From positions 505,997 through 569,996 of the forward strand of contig NZ_JAJSAQ010000001.1 in assembly GCF_021729075.1 (NCBI RefSeq): DNA of 64,000 nucleotides, written 5' to 3'. Every line of letters begins with the position of its first letter. Position 1 is the first letter of the stretch. Under the pieces are notes generated by a model. It was not told the origin of the DNA, did not search any database, and saw only the letters and a list, made by a program, of their open reading frames with translations. Below are positions 34,743 to 43,641 of the stretch, piece by piece. Both the position numbers and the translations under genes were made by a program. Source of the stretch: Microbulbifer guangxiensis. GTDB lineage: Bacteria > Pseudomonadota > Gammaproteobacteria > Pseudomonadales > Cellvibrionaceae.

Positions 34743-36035
34743 CTAGTCAGGAATCCCCCCGGACCGAGGCCCCTCCTCCAGCAACTCTGCGACGATCTCC
34801 AGCCAGTGCCGTACCGGTATCTCGGTGCCGCCCTGCAAATGCAGCTGGCAGCCGATATTGGCGGTGAGGATGGTGCCCGGACGGGAAGCCTCCAGATTTT
34901 CCAGCTTCTCCGCGCGAAGGGCCCGCGACATCGATGGCTGCAGTACCGAGTAAGTGCCGGCGGAGCCACAACAGAGGTGCGCATCCTCCACCTCCGGCAG
35001 ACTGATTCCCAATCGGGAGAGCAACCGCTCGACCCGTCCGGTCAATCCCTGCCCATGCTGCAGCGTGCAGGGGCAGTGAAATACAAATTCATGACTGATG
35101 TCCCTGTTTGGAAACTGGAAGGATTGATCCCCGAACACCTGCTCCAACACCTCAACCGGATCTCGAATCAATTGCGCGATCTGCTCGGCCTTGTGGCGGT
35201 ATTCCGGGTCGTCCGCCAGTACGGTGGCATAGTCCTTCAGGTGCACACCGCAGCCGCTGGCAGTAGAGACAATCGCCCGGATTGGCTCCTTACTGAGCCG
35301 CTGCCACCAGTGGTTCACCTGCCTGCGCGCCAGCGAGCGCGCCTGCTCCTCGCCACTGGTGTGGTAGCTGGCCGCGCCACAGCAACTGGCCGCTGCTGAC
35401 TCCTCCACCGGCACGCCGAGGGCGTTGAGGATACGCAGGAAGGCGGCATCGCTTTCCGGCCGCAGGGTCGGCTGCACACAGCCCCTCACCAGCAGCACCT
35501 TGCCGCGTTCCGGATCGGTCGTCACCGAACGGCGCAGCGAGTCGGTGGCTGGAGATGCACGCTGCCCGCGGCGGGCCGGGAAATAGACCCGTCGCAGGGC
35601 CCGCGGCATCAGCGGGCCAAAGGGGCGGCCGATGGCCATCAGCACCCGGAAAAGGCCCGGGGTCACCATCAGGATGCGCAGCACCCGGCGCAGGGCTTTC
35701 TGTAGCGGCGTTCGAGGCGCCAGCCGTTCGCTGGTGGTGCGCCCCACTGCCACCAGCTTGTGGTATTCCACACCGGATGGGCAGGTGGTCTCGCAGCTGA
35801 GACAGGTCAGGCAGCGATCCAGGTGGGTGCGGGTTACTTCCGTGGCCTCACCGGTCTCGAGCATTTCCTTGATCAGGTAAATCCGTCCGCGCGGACTATC
35901 GAGCTCATTGCCGGCCTGCAAATAGGTGGGACAGGTGGCGGTACAGAATCCGCAATGCACACAGGCATTCAGCACCTCTTCCGCCCGTTTCGCCTCCCAG
36001 GGATGCAATAGCCCCTCGATAATGCGAACCTGCAT
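34743..36035 (-). CDS. glcF: GlcF-like iron-sulfur subunit of glycolate/D-lactate oxidase
   Basis: 430 residues. Two 4Fe-4S clusters near the N-terminus: CVHCGFCTATCP (about 25-36) and CLTCLSCETTCP (about 75-86). Two Cys-rich CCG domains follow (SCCGAASYHTSGEEQA, then HLCCGSAGTYSVLQ). This is the electron-transfer subunit of the membrane-associated glycolate oxidase, a complex that also oxidises D-lactate and passes electrons to quinone. It is the last gene of the long minus-strand operon starting at 47780; its ATG overlaps the glcE stop (TGATG). Confidence 0.93.
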   Translation of the reverse strand: MQVRIIEGLLHPWEAKRAEEVLNACVHCGFCTATCPTYLQAGNELDSPRGRIYLIKEMLETGEATEVTRTHLDRCLTCLSCETTCPSGVEYHKLVAVGRTTSERLAPRTPLQKALRRVLRILMVTPGLFRVLMAIGRPFGPLMPRALRRVYFPARRGQRASPATDSLRRSVTTDPERGKVLLVRGCVQPTLRPESDAAFLRILNALGVPVEESAAASCCGAASYHTSGEEQARSLARRQVNHWWQRLSKEPIRAIVSTASGCGVHLKDYATVLADDPEYRHKAEQIAQLIRDPVEVLEQVFGDQSFQFPNRDISHEFVFHCPCTLQHGQGLTGRVERLLSRLGISLPEVEDAHLCCGSAGTYSVLQPSMSRALRAEKLENLEASRPGTILTANIGCQLHLQGGTEIPVRHWLEIVAELLEEGPRSGGIPD

Positions 36036-37096
36036 CAGTGCTCTCCCCCACCGCCAAATTGATCGCTGAAAATCGCCGGGTTGAAGATACCCCGGGGATC
36101 AAAGGCCTGCTTGAGCCGCCGGTGCCAGTCCGGCGCGGCGACAACTGGCGGGACTGCCTCGCCCCTGAGCACGCGGAGGAAACCGCCCGCGTCCTGCACC
36201 GCGCGCTGTAATTCCGGGTGATTGCCACCCCTGACCCAGATACGGGCGCCTTCCCAGTCCAGCAGGGTTTCGCCCTCTTGAATCGCCATCGGTGTCCGTG
36301 GCGGCAAAAACAGGCAGGCCAGTCCCGTGGCACCGAAAAAATCGCTGCGCAGATCACGCAGCGCTTTCCAGTCGAACGCAATGTCATCCCCACCCATCGA
36401 GGGCAGGACCTGATCCAGGGCCCCCGCCCTGCCACTCAGGCGCAGGTAGAGCTGGCCGTCGCGCCAGCAGCTGGCGCTGAGCAGTGGGCGCAGCTCCCGA
36501 CAGCGCGGCCACCAGTCTTCCAGCTCCTCGCGGCGGACGGCGAAAGCTCGTGTCACCTGCTTTTCCGGCAATGGCGCCAGACGCAGGGAAACATCGAGGA
36601 TCACCCCGAGGGTCCCGAGCGCACCCGCCTGCAGGCGGGACAGGTCATAGCCGGCCACATTCTTCATCACCTGGCCACCGAAATTCACGATCTCGCCACG
36701 GCCGTTGACCAGCCGGCAACCGAGTACTGTATCCCGCAGGGAAACCCCGAGGGAGCGCGCGGGGCCATCCCAGCCGCAGGCGATGGCGCCGCCCAGCGTG
36801 CTCTCGGCTGTTGGCACCGGGATATCGGCGGCGAAACGCTGGCCATGGCTGGCCAGGAGGTGTTCGAGTTCGATCAGCCTGGTGCCCGCACGCGCACGGA
36901 TGACCAGCTCATCGGGCTGATAGTCGATCACCCCGCGGTGGTCGGCGACGGAGAGGGATGCACCAGCCGGCACCAGCCCCAGGCTGGCACGGCTGCCACT
37001 GCCAACAATCCCCAGAGGCTGCGCCCCGGCCAGTGCCTCCTGCACCTGTGCCTGCAGTCGGGTACTGCGGTCGTGCTCTGCGCAAAACTCACTCAT
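36035..37096 (-). CDS. glcE: GlcE-like FAD-binding subunit of glycolate/D-lactate oxidase
   Basis: 353 residues. PCMH-type FAD domain with LVIRARAGTRLIELEHLLASHGQ, VPTAESTLGGAIACGWDGPARSLG and QVMKNVAGYDLSRLQAGALGTLGVI. Shorter than GlcD and lacking the full substrate domain, as expected for GlcE. Coding regions overlap glcD by 8 bp upstream and touch glcF downstream, so the three subunits are translationally coupled. The substrate is set by the complex as a whole; D-lactate is favoured here by the MurQ neighbourhood. Confidence 0.92.
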   Translation of the reverse strand: MSEFCAEHDRSTRLQAQVQEALAGAQPLGIVGSGSRASLGLVPAGASLSVADHRGVIDYQPDELVIRARAGTRLIELEHLLASHGQRFAADIPVPTAESTLGGAIACGWDGPARSLGVSLRDTVLGCRLVNGRGEIVNFGGQVMKNVAGYDLSRLQAGALGTLGVILDVSLRLAPLPEKQVTRAFAVRREELEDWWPRCRELRPLLSASCWRDGQLYLRLSGRAGALDQVLPSMGGDDIAFDWKALRDLRSDFFGATGLACLFLPPRTPMAIQEGETLLDWEGARIWVRGGNHPELQRAVQDAGGFLRVLRGEAVPPVVAAPDWHRRLKQAFDPRGIFNPAIFSDQFGGGGEH

Positions 37097-38513
37097 GGGA
37101 ACGCCTCAATGCGCGGTATTCCTGGCACCGGGCCAGCTCGGGAATCTGTTTGTCGGGGTTGAGCAACCGCTGCGGGTCCAGTGCTTCCTTGATGGCCATG
37201 AACTGTGCAATCTCCGCGTCGCTGAACTGCACTGCCATCTGGTTGATCTTTTCCAGCCCGACGCCGTGTTCACCGGTGATGCTGCCACCGACGGCGATGC
37301 AGTACTCGAGAATATCCGCCGCCAGGCGTTCCACCCGCTCCAGGACATCGGGTTCACGGCCGTCAAACATGATGATGGGATGCAGGTTGCCGTCACCGGC
37401 GTGAAAGACATTGGCCACCCGCAGATCGTAATTCACGGCAAAGGACTGGATGGCTTCCAGCACGTCGCCAATGCGGTGGCGCGGCACGGTGCCGTCGATA
37501 CAGTAATAATCCGGGGACAGGCGGCCGATGGCAGGGAAGGCGCTTTTGCGCCCCTTCCACCACAGGGCCCGCTGCACATCGTCTGCAGCCAGCTGCACAC
37601 GGGTGGCACCGGAGCGGCCGAGCACCTCCTCCACCAGCAGCAGCTCGGCCTCCACCTCGCGGGGATCACCATCCAGGTCGATAATCAGGATTGCCGCCGC
37701 ATCCAGCGCATAGCCTGCATGGCAGAATGCCTCGGTGGCAGAAATGGCCAGCGCATCCATCATTTCCAACGCAGCGGGAATCACACCGGCCCGCACGATG
37801 GCGGAGACGGCATCGGACGCGGCCCGCACGCAGGAGAAATCCGCCATCAGTGTGCGGGTGTCTTCCGGCAGTGGTGTGAGTTTCACCGTGACTTCGGTAA
37901 TGATGCCGAGACAGCCCTCCGATCCATGCAACAGTGCCAGCAGGTCGTAGCCCGGCTGGGACAGGCACTGGCTGCCGAGGAGGACGACCTGCCCTTCTGC
38001 CGTTACAACCCGTAAGGCCACCACATTCTGGACCGTGACGCCGTACTTGAGGCAATGCACACCGCCGGCATTTTCGGCCACGTTGCCACCGATGGAGCAG
38101 GCGATCTGGGACGAGGGATCGGGTGCGTAATAGAGGCCCAGAGGTGCGGCCGCGCGGGAGACCTGCAGGTTGACGGCGCCCGGCTCCACCCTGGCGGTCA
38201 TGGCATCCCGGTCCAGTTCCAGGATCCGGTTCATGGCGGCGGTGACCAGCAGCACGCCCGCCTCGATGGGTTTGGCCCCGGCGGACAGCCCGGTTCCCGC
38301 TCCGCGGGTCACCAGGGGTACCTGGTGGCGGTGACAGGCGGTGGCGACAGCGACCACATGCGCCTCGCTCTGGGCCAGCACCACCGCCAGCGGCCGGCTG
38401 CAGTAGACCGGTAGCGCGTCGCATTCAAAGGGAGCGATCTGCTCCCGCTGCGTCAGCAGGCACTCCGCCGGCAGCCGGGAGCGGAGCTCGGTTAACAGGG
38501 CTTCTGCGGACAC
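37089..38513 (-). CDS. glcD: GlcD-like FAD-linked oxidase subunit (glycolate/D-lactate)
   Basis: 474 residues, GTG start at 38513 five bases after the nagX stop, with GGAAGG inside the end of that gene. The FAD-binding PCMH domain has VPLVTRGAGTGLSAGAKP and SSQIACSIGGNVAENAGGVHCLKYG. The C-terminal FAD-oxidase domain has NVFHAGDGNLHPIIMF and GSITGEHGVGLEKI. This is the catalytic subunit oxidising a 2-hydroxy acid to a 2-oxo acid. Glycolate is the textbook substrate, but the enzymes also take D-lactate, which MurQ releases. Confidence 0.94.
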   Translation of the reverse strand: MSAEALLTELRSRLPAECLLTQREQIAPFECDALPVYCSRPLAVVLAQSEAHVVAVATACHRHQVPLVTRGAGTGLSAGAKPIEAGVLLVTAAMNRILELDRDAMTARVEPGAVNLQVSRAAAPLGLYYAPDPSSQIACSIGGNVAENAGGVHCLKYGVTVQNVVALRVVTAEGQVVLLGSQCLSQPGYDLLALLHGSEGCLGIITEVTVKLTPLPEDTRTLMADFSCVRAASDAVSAIVRAGVIPAALEMMDALAISATEAFCHAGYALDAAAILIIDLDGDPREVEAELLLVEEVLGRSGATRVQLAADDVQRALWWKGRKSAFPAIGRLSPDYYCIDGTVPRHRIGDVLEAIQSFAVNYDLRVANVFHAGDGNLHPIIMFDGREPDVLERVERLAADILEYCIAVGGSITGEHGVGLEKINQMAVQFSDAEIAQFMAIKEALDPQRLLNPDKQIPELARCQEYRALRRSHE

Positions 38514-38517
38514 AAGA

Positions 38518-39708
38518 TCAAACCTTCCAGATAATCCTGCGGCGGTACATCTGCCACATCACCAGATAAAACAGTGCCAGGCAGCTGACGGCAAACGCCA
38601 GAGAACCGCCGTAACTGCCAAACAGGGGCTGGAATACATTGCCGAACAACCATCCCTTGAGCGTCGTCTCCCCGACCGGCACCATGATGAGCAGCCGCCC
38701 CACGACGCCGGCCAGCATGAACAGGGCGATGGCGTTGACACCGAATACCAGCAGCGGTGCCAGCGGCCCGCGGAAACCGCGGATATCCACCAGATAGAAG
38801 AGTGTAGCCAGCAGCATCAGGGAAACACCGCCGGTCACCATCACGAAACTAGGTGACCACAGTGCCTTGTTGATCGGCACCCAGGGATGGAGAAACTGAC
38901 CGACCAGCAGGAGCAGGACCCCGGCAACGCCCCAGTGCTGGCAAAGCTTCAATCGGCTGGCTTCCGAACCATCACTCGATTTCCAGGCCAGTCCGGCCAG
39001 TACGCCCAGCAGACAGGTGGAGACCGCGTGCAGTGTGGTCAGCACGCCCTCCGGGTCAAACGGGAACGGCTCTGCGTTGCGGTAGTAGAGGTGCTCCTTG
39101 CCCAGCAGCCAGTAGTCCAGCCAGGCAGCAAAGTGGTTGCCAAACAGCAGCTGACCGTGGAACACCTCGCCGCTGTCACCGCTGTATGGAATCAACATCA
39201 TCATCAGCCACGGTACCAGCAGACACAGCACTGCGGCCACGACCAGGCCGCGGGTGGAGAGCCAGGACACCAGATAACAACAGAGGATGTATACCAGAGC
39301 GATACGCTGCAGCACACCAAGCCAGCGGATACCCGCAAGGCGATCCTCAAACCAGTCGTAGGCCGGATCGCGGAAATTGTAAAAAAATACCGCGAGAAAA
39401 AGCCCCAGGCCGAACAGCTTCAGCGCGCGCGACCACTGCGGCCAGCCGACCGCGGGAAAAGTCTCACGGCGGCCGTTGGCCAGTACCATGGAAACACCAA
39501 CCACAAACAGGAACAGCGGGAAGATGACGTCCGTGGGAGTCCAGCCGTGCCACTCCGCATGCGCCATCGGCGCGTACACATAGGACCAGCTGCCGGGATT
39601 GTTCACCAGCACCATTGCGGCGATGGCTAGCCCCCGCAACAGGTCCACCGACATCAGCCGTCCCTGCGGGCTGAGGGAGAGGATCTGTTCCTTGTGGCGC
39701 TGCAACAT
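38518..39708 (-). CDS. NagX-like transmembrane acyltransferase (DUF5009 / HGSNAT family)
   Basis: 396 residues with about 10-11 helices. The N-terminal SVDLLRGLAIAAMVLVNNPG and WHGWTPTDVIFPLFLFVVGVSM motifs are the signature of the family that includes human heparan-alpha-glucosaminide N-acetyltransferase and bacterial NagX. NagX is repeatedly found in chitin/GlcNAc clusters, where a role in acetylating glucosamine residues across the inner membrane is proposed. In this operon the substrate would be de-N-acetylated muropeptide sugars, an inference. It lies 2 bp after namZ and 4 bp before glcD. Confidence 0.88.
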   Translation of the reverse strand: MLQRHKEQILSLSPQGRLMSVDLLRGLAIAAMVLVNNPGSWSYVYAPMAHAEWHGWTPTDVIFPLFLFVVGVSMVLANGRRETFPAVGWPQWSRALKLFGLGLFLAVFFYNFRDPAYDWFEDRLAGIRWLGVLQRIALVYILCCYLVSWLSTRGLVVAAVLCLLVPWLMMMLIPYSGDSGEVFHGQLLFGNHFAAWLDYWLLGKEHLYYRNAEPFPFDPEGVLTTLHAVSTCLLGVLAGLAWKSSDGSEASRLKLCQHWGVAGVLLLLVGQFLHPWVPINKALWSPSFVMVTGGVSLMLLATLFYLVDIRGFRGPLAPLLVFGVNAIALFMLAGVVGRLLIMVPVGETTLKGWLFGNVFQPLFGSYGGSLAFAVSCLALFYLVMWQMYRRRIIWKV

Positions 39709-39710
39709 GC

Positions 39711-40904
39711 TCAGCCCTCCGGGTAGAGCAGGTAGGGCTGGCGCTGTTCGATGAACTGCTGGTGCGCACCGGCCCAGCTGCGTCGGATCTCGTCCTCGCT
39801 CTGGCCAGCCACGATCGCCTTGCGCAGCCGGTCGGTGCCCGCCAGCTTGTCGAAGAAGCCGGCACGGGAGAAAAATTCTTCCACCGGCTCACCGGTGCGG
39901 CCGGACCACTCGATCAGGTGTCGGAGGGAAAAACGCGGTTGAGCGTCCAGCGCCCGCAGGTCGTCCCCCCTGACAAGGGCGCCGCGATGCTTGGGATTTT
40001 CGCTGGCACCGGGAATCGGCTGCGGGGTGAATTCAAAGCGGCCCTGCTCGTCGCCGGGATGGCCGACAACCTGGAACGGAAACTCGGTGCCGCGGCCGAT
40101 ACTGACCGTCGTGCCTTCAAACAGTCCCAGGGAGGGATACAGGCGGATGGACAGGTCGTTGGGCAGGTTGGGCGAGGGTTTCACCGGCAGTGAATAGGCA
40201 TCGCTCTTGTGGTAGTTGGCCACCGGCACCACGGTCAGCTCGCAGCGGGCACCCTCTTGCAGCCACCCCTCGCCGTTGATCATCTGCGCCAGCTCTCCCA
40301 CCGTCATGCCGTGCACGAGGGGAATCGGGTGCATACCGACAAAGCTGCGGAATTCCGGCTCCAGCATCGGGCCATCGGTGTAGTCACCATTCGGATTCGG
40401 GCGATCCAGTACCATCAGCGGCACACCATAATCCGCACAGGCCTGCATCAGGTAGTGCAGCGAGCTGATATAGGTATAAAAGCGCACGCCCACATCCTGG
40501 ATATCGAACAGCAGCCAGTCCAGATCGGCGACGCTTTCCTCAGACGGTGCATACTGCCCGCCGTACAGGGAGACAATCGGCAGGCCGGTGGGACCGTCGA
40601 TACCGTCGTCCACCTTACCGCCGTTCTCCACATCGCCGCGGATACCGTGCTCAAGGGCAAAAATGCGCGCGATATCCACGCCCTCTTTGCGCAGGAAGTC
40701 CACCAGGTGCTGCTCGCCCACCTGCGAGGTCTGGTTGACCACCAGCCCCACACGCTGTTCTTCCAGCAGCGGCAGGTAGCGCCCGGGCTGCTCGGCACCG
40801 GTGAGCACGGGTTGCGGTCGATCCTCGCTGCAAGCGGAGAGTGGCAGCAGGCACGTCAGTACCGCCATCAGGGCCAGCAGGCGGCGAAGGGTGAAAGCAT
40901 TCAT
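39711..40904 (-). CDS. namZ: NamZ-type exo-beta-N-acetylmuramidase (DUF1343, GH171), lipoprotein
   Basis: 397 residues from ATG 40904; an in-frame ATG at 40934 with GAGAG nearby is the alternative. Lipoprotein signal peptide with lipobox LSACS. DUF1343 motifs: RVGLVVNQTSQVG, IFALEHGIRGDVENG, LDWLLFDIQDVGVRFYTYIS, VLDRPNPNG, then SPNLPNDLSIRLYPSLGLFEGTTVSIGRGTEFPFQ. Bacillus subtilis NamZ removes terminal MurNAc from peptidoglycan chains. Anchored in the envelope, this copy would feed MurNAc to the importer encoded at 30973. It sits between vanX-like and nagX-like genes in the same operon. Confidence 0.92.
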   Translation of the reverse strand: MNAFTLRRLLALMAVLTCLLPLSACSEDRPQPVLTGAEQPGRYLPLLEEQRVGLVVNQTSQVGEQHLVDFLRKEGVDIARIFALEHGIRGDVENGGKVDDGIDGPTGLPIVSLYGGQYAPSEESVADLDWLLFDIQDVGVRFYTYISSLHYLMQACADYGVPLMVLDRPNPNGDYTDGPMLEPEFRSFVGMHPIPLVHGMTVGELAQMINGEGWLQEGARCELTVVPVANYHKSDAYSLPVKPSPNLPNDLSIRLYPSLGLFEGTTVSIGRGTEFPFQVVGHPGDEQGRFEFTPQPIPGASENPKHRGALVRGDDLRALDAQPRFSLRHLIEWSGRTGEPVEEFFSRAGFFDKLAGTDRLRKAIVAGQSEDEIRRSWAGAHQQFIEQRQPYLLYPEG

Positions 40905-40951
40905 GATAGCGCTGTCTTTTTTATTCACATCCATGGTCTCTCGGCTAGCTG

Positions 40952-41623
40952 TCAGCGGACAGGGAAATCGAAATACTGCTCGGGCCAGGGCTCTGGCTTG
41001 AAGGTATAATGCCACCACTCCTGCGCATAATTGGCAAAGCCGTGGGCGGACATGGCGTCGCGGAGGAGCATGCGGTTCTGGACTGCGATGGGATCTTTTA
41101 GTGGGTATTCAGTCGCAGAGCGCTCATCCATGAAATCGAAACCGGTGCCCATATCGAGCAGCTCACCGCTCTCCAGCCGATACAGGCCCAGGTCCACCGT
41201 TGCGCCGCGGCTGTGGCCGGAGCGCTCGGCGATATAACCGCGTTCGAACATCTGTGACTTCTCTTCCCGGGGGTAGAACTCCTCTCTGGTGGAGAAATCC
41301 TCGGGCTCGGCCGCCCAGCGCACAAAATGATTGACGGCCTGTTGCGGACGGTAGCAGTCAAAAACCACCAGACCCAGGCCGAGGCTGGCCAGGTCTTTCG
41401 CCACCGCCTTCAGTGCGCCGGCGGCCCCCGGAGCCAGCAGGCAGCGGTTGGCCTCGTAGCCATCCAGGGGCTCGCCGACCAGGTTGTCGCCGCTGAAATA
41501 TTTCATGTCGACGCGAATACCCGGGGCTTCGACCGTCGCCATCTGCACCGGCGGCTCAGGCGCCTCCTGGGCACAGGCGGTCAGCACCACCAGTGCCAGC
41601 AACCAGCTTTTTCCCACTTCCAT
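40952..41623 (-). CDS. D-Ala-D-Ala dipeptidase (VanX/DdpX family), lipoprotein
   Basis: 223 residues. Lipoprotein signal with lipobox LTACA (Cys about 17). Zinc-site motifs of the VanX/M15D family: SGHSRGATVDLGL (SxHxxGxxxD) and EWWHY near the C-terminus, plus FDCYRPQQAVNHF. The enzyme splits D-Ala-D-Ala, or trims it from released peptides, yielding D-alanine. VanX and DdpX are cytosolic and periplasmic respectively; the lipobox here means an envelope location. No vancomycin-resistance genes accompany it, so nutrient scavenging fits better. The alr gene at 59912 would handle its product. Confidence 0.9.
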   Translation of the reverse strand: MEVGKSWLLALVVLTACAQEAPEPPVQMATVEAPGIRVDMKYFSGDNLVGEPLDGYEANRCLLAPGAAGALKAVAKDLASLGLGLVVFDCYRPQQAVNHFVRWAAEPEDFSTREEFYPREEKSQMFERGYIAERSGHSRGATVDLGLYRLESGELLDMGTGFDFMDERSATEYPLKDPIAVQNRMLLRDAMSAHGFANYAQEWWHYTFKPEPWPEQYFDFPVR

Positions 41624-41703
41624 GACACCCCCTCCCCGGCCGCTCCACCCGGATTCACGCCGGCCTGATTATTCTTGGATGTTTTCCCCTGGCAGCGCCG
41701 TAC

Positions 41704-43626
41704 TCAGAGCGCTTCCAGCTCGCGGACCCCCGCCTCCACTTCGTCAGCGCACATGACACGGATTGCCGGAACGCCATTCAGCGAGCGCAAACCATGCATT
41801 TCCAGGTCCTCGCGATCCTCCACGTAAGAGCGGATTGCCGCGAGAATTTCAGCAGTAATCTCCTGACCCGGCACCAGCAACGGGATGCCCGGTGGATACG
41901 GCACTACTTCGTCACAGGCGATACGCCCTACCAGGGCCCTGCCGTCATTGCCACTCAACGGCAGTTTTTCACCGCGGGCGAAATAAGCGGCTCTCGGCAA
42001 CACGCGAATGGCACTCAGCGCCGGCAGGGACTGGCCGCTGTCGGCGGAGCCCGACTCGAGGCAATCCCCCGACAGGTGTCGCAGTGCCTCTTTCAGGCGC
42101 AACACCTTGCTCTCCGTGGTGCCGATGGTGACGAGGAACGACAGGGTGTTGTGTGTATTCTTCTCCACCTGGATGCCATATTTGTTGAACAGCACCTGCT
42201 GTGCCTGCGGCGCAGAGACACCGGCACAACCGACATCGATGGTGACCTTGGTGGGATCCAGCAGGATGTCATCACCGGCGACTTCGTCGCTGCAAAGGTC
42301 TTCCACTGCCAGACTCGCAAAGGGAGTGGATTCGCGCACGAACTGGCGAATGTCCTCGGCAAAGGCCAGGGTGCGGCTCATTACCTCGAAGCCCTCGATG
42401 CTCATCTGCTTGCGCGCCACATCCAGGCTGGCAATCATGCCGTACTGGGGGCTGGTGGACGTGTGCATATTGATGTCTTCACGGAAACCCGCCGCATCAA
42501 AGTCTTTCACACTCTCGCCCACGTGAATCATGCTCGCCTGGGAAAACGCCGACAGCATCTTGTGGGTGGACTGGGTCACGAAATCAGCACCACACTCCAC
42601 CGCTGTGGGGCGGAGTGCCGGGTGGAAGCGGCCGTGCGCATACCAGGCTTCGTCGATCAGCACATAAACGCCGTGGTCATGCGCATAGTCGATGATCGGC
42701 TTCAGGTCATAACGCAGGCCGTCATAGGTGCAGGATGTCAGCACCAGCAGGCGTGCAGACGGGTTGCGATCAATGGCATCGAAAATTTTCGCCTTGGATA
42801 CCGGCCCGTAAATACCGTAGTGCTGGTTGACCGAGGACTCCAGGTACACCGGCAGCGCACCGCTCATGATCATGGCGTGGTGCACGGACTTGTGGCAGTT
42901 GCGGTCCACAATTACCCGGTCGCCACTGCGCAACAGGTGCTGCAGGACGATCTTGTTGGATGTGGAGGTGCCGTTGGTGACGAAATAACTGTGCGCAGCG
43001 CCAAAAGTCTTGGCGGTCAACTGCTGGGACTGGCGGATCACGCTGATGGGGTCCATCAGGGAATCCAGCATCTTCACGCTGACGGACAGGTCCGTATTGA
43101 AGATGTGCTCGCCCATAAAGCGGTAGAAATCCACCACCCACGGACTGGAACTCAGGCTGTCGCCACTGGAGTGGCCCGGCGTGTGCCATGAATCGCGGGC
43201 AGCATAGACATACTCGCGCAGGGCATCGGCGAAAGGAGTGGCGATGCGCTCCAGCAGGATCCGGCGCAGGGTGCGGTAGACCACGCCGTAATTGGACTCG
43301 CTGCGGGAGATCACGCTCTCGTAATTCCGCTCACTGGCCGCGCTGCCACCTGCGGTCAGCAGCACGCAATCGATCTCAGCGCGCCAGCGGCGCAGTGTGC
43401 TGTAGGCCTCTGCCAGGGTGTCCGGACCCAGGCTGCCATCATCCAGTGCGACGATCTGGGTTTCACCGCGCTGGAGAAAATCCTCCAGCTCATCCAGCCC
43501 GGTGTGGCAAAAAGCCAGCCTCACCGGCGAATCATGGTCACTTTCTGCCACCAGGCCCAGTTCAGAAACCCAGCGGGCGCCAAACCTTGGCTCCGCAGTG
43601 ACCAGTACAATCTTGCATTCCGTCAT
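41704..43626 (-). CDS. Orn/Lys/Arg-type PLP decarboxylase (fold I), substrate unknown
   Basis: 640 residues from ATG 43626; GTG 43638 is an alternative. N-terminal receiver-like wing domain (1-125), then the aspartate-aminotransferase-fold core starting HTPGHSSGDSL, with the PLP lysine in THKMLSAFSQAS and LIDEAWYAHGRFHP for the PLP Asp. The C-terminal domain (about 500-640) includes VVPYPPGIPLLVPGQEI. Members decarboxylate lysine, ornithine or arginine. The position inside a peptidoglycan operon, 15 bp after an NhaC antiporter gene, suggests the diamino acid of the stem peptide (meso-DAP, or lysine made from it) as the ultimate source. That is speculative, since classical DAP decarboxylase is a different fold. 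Confidence 0.88.
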   Translation of the reverse strand: MTECKIVLVTAEPRFGARWVSELGLVAESDHDSPVRLAFCHTGLDELEDFLQRGETQIVALDDGSLGPDTLAEAYSTLRRWRAEIDCVLLTAGGSAASERNYESVISRSESNYGVVYRTLRRILLERIATPFADALREYVYAARDSWHTPGHSSGDSLSSSPWVVDFYRFMGEHIFNTDLSVSVKMLDSLMDPISVIRQSQQLTAKTFGAAHSYFVTNGTSTSNKIVLQHLLRSGDRVIVDRNCHKSVHHAMIMSGALPVYLESSVNQHYGIYGPVSKAKIFDAIDRNPSARLLVLTSCTYDGLRYDLKPIIDYAHDHGVYVLIDEAWYAHGRFHPALRPTAVECGADFVTQSTHKMLSAFSQASMIHVGESVKDFDAAGFREDINMHTSTSPQYGMIASLDVARKQMSIEGFEVMSRTLAFAEDIRQFVRESTPFASLAVEDLCSDEVAGDDILLDPTKVTIDVGCAGVSAPQAQQVLFNKYGIQVEKNTHNTLSFLVTIGTTESKVLRLKEALRHLSGDCLESGSADSGQSLPALSAIRVLPRAAYFARGEKLPLSGNDGRALVGRIACDEVVPYPPGIPLLVPGQEITAEILAAIRSYVEDREDLEMHGLRSLNGVPAIRVMCADEVEAGVRELEAL

Positions 43627-43641
43627 CAACGCACTCACAAA

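Noticed and set aside
34743..38513. Plain glycolate utilisation locus
   Set aside because: No glycolate permease, malate synthase or GlcC regulator nearby; the genes are embedded in the murein operon, so D-lactate is the better reading.
21240..41590. Similar peptide QEAPEPP in the DUF6249-like protein (about 21.3 kb) and in the VanX-like lipoprotein (about 41.55 kb)
   Set aside because: Short low-complexity segment directly after the signal peptides; likely convergent linker composition, not a duplication.
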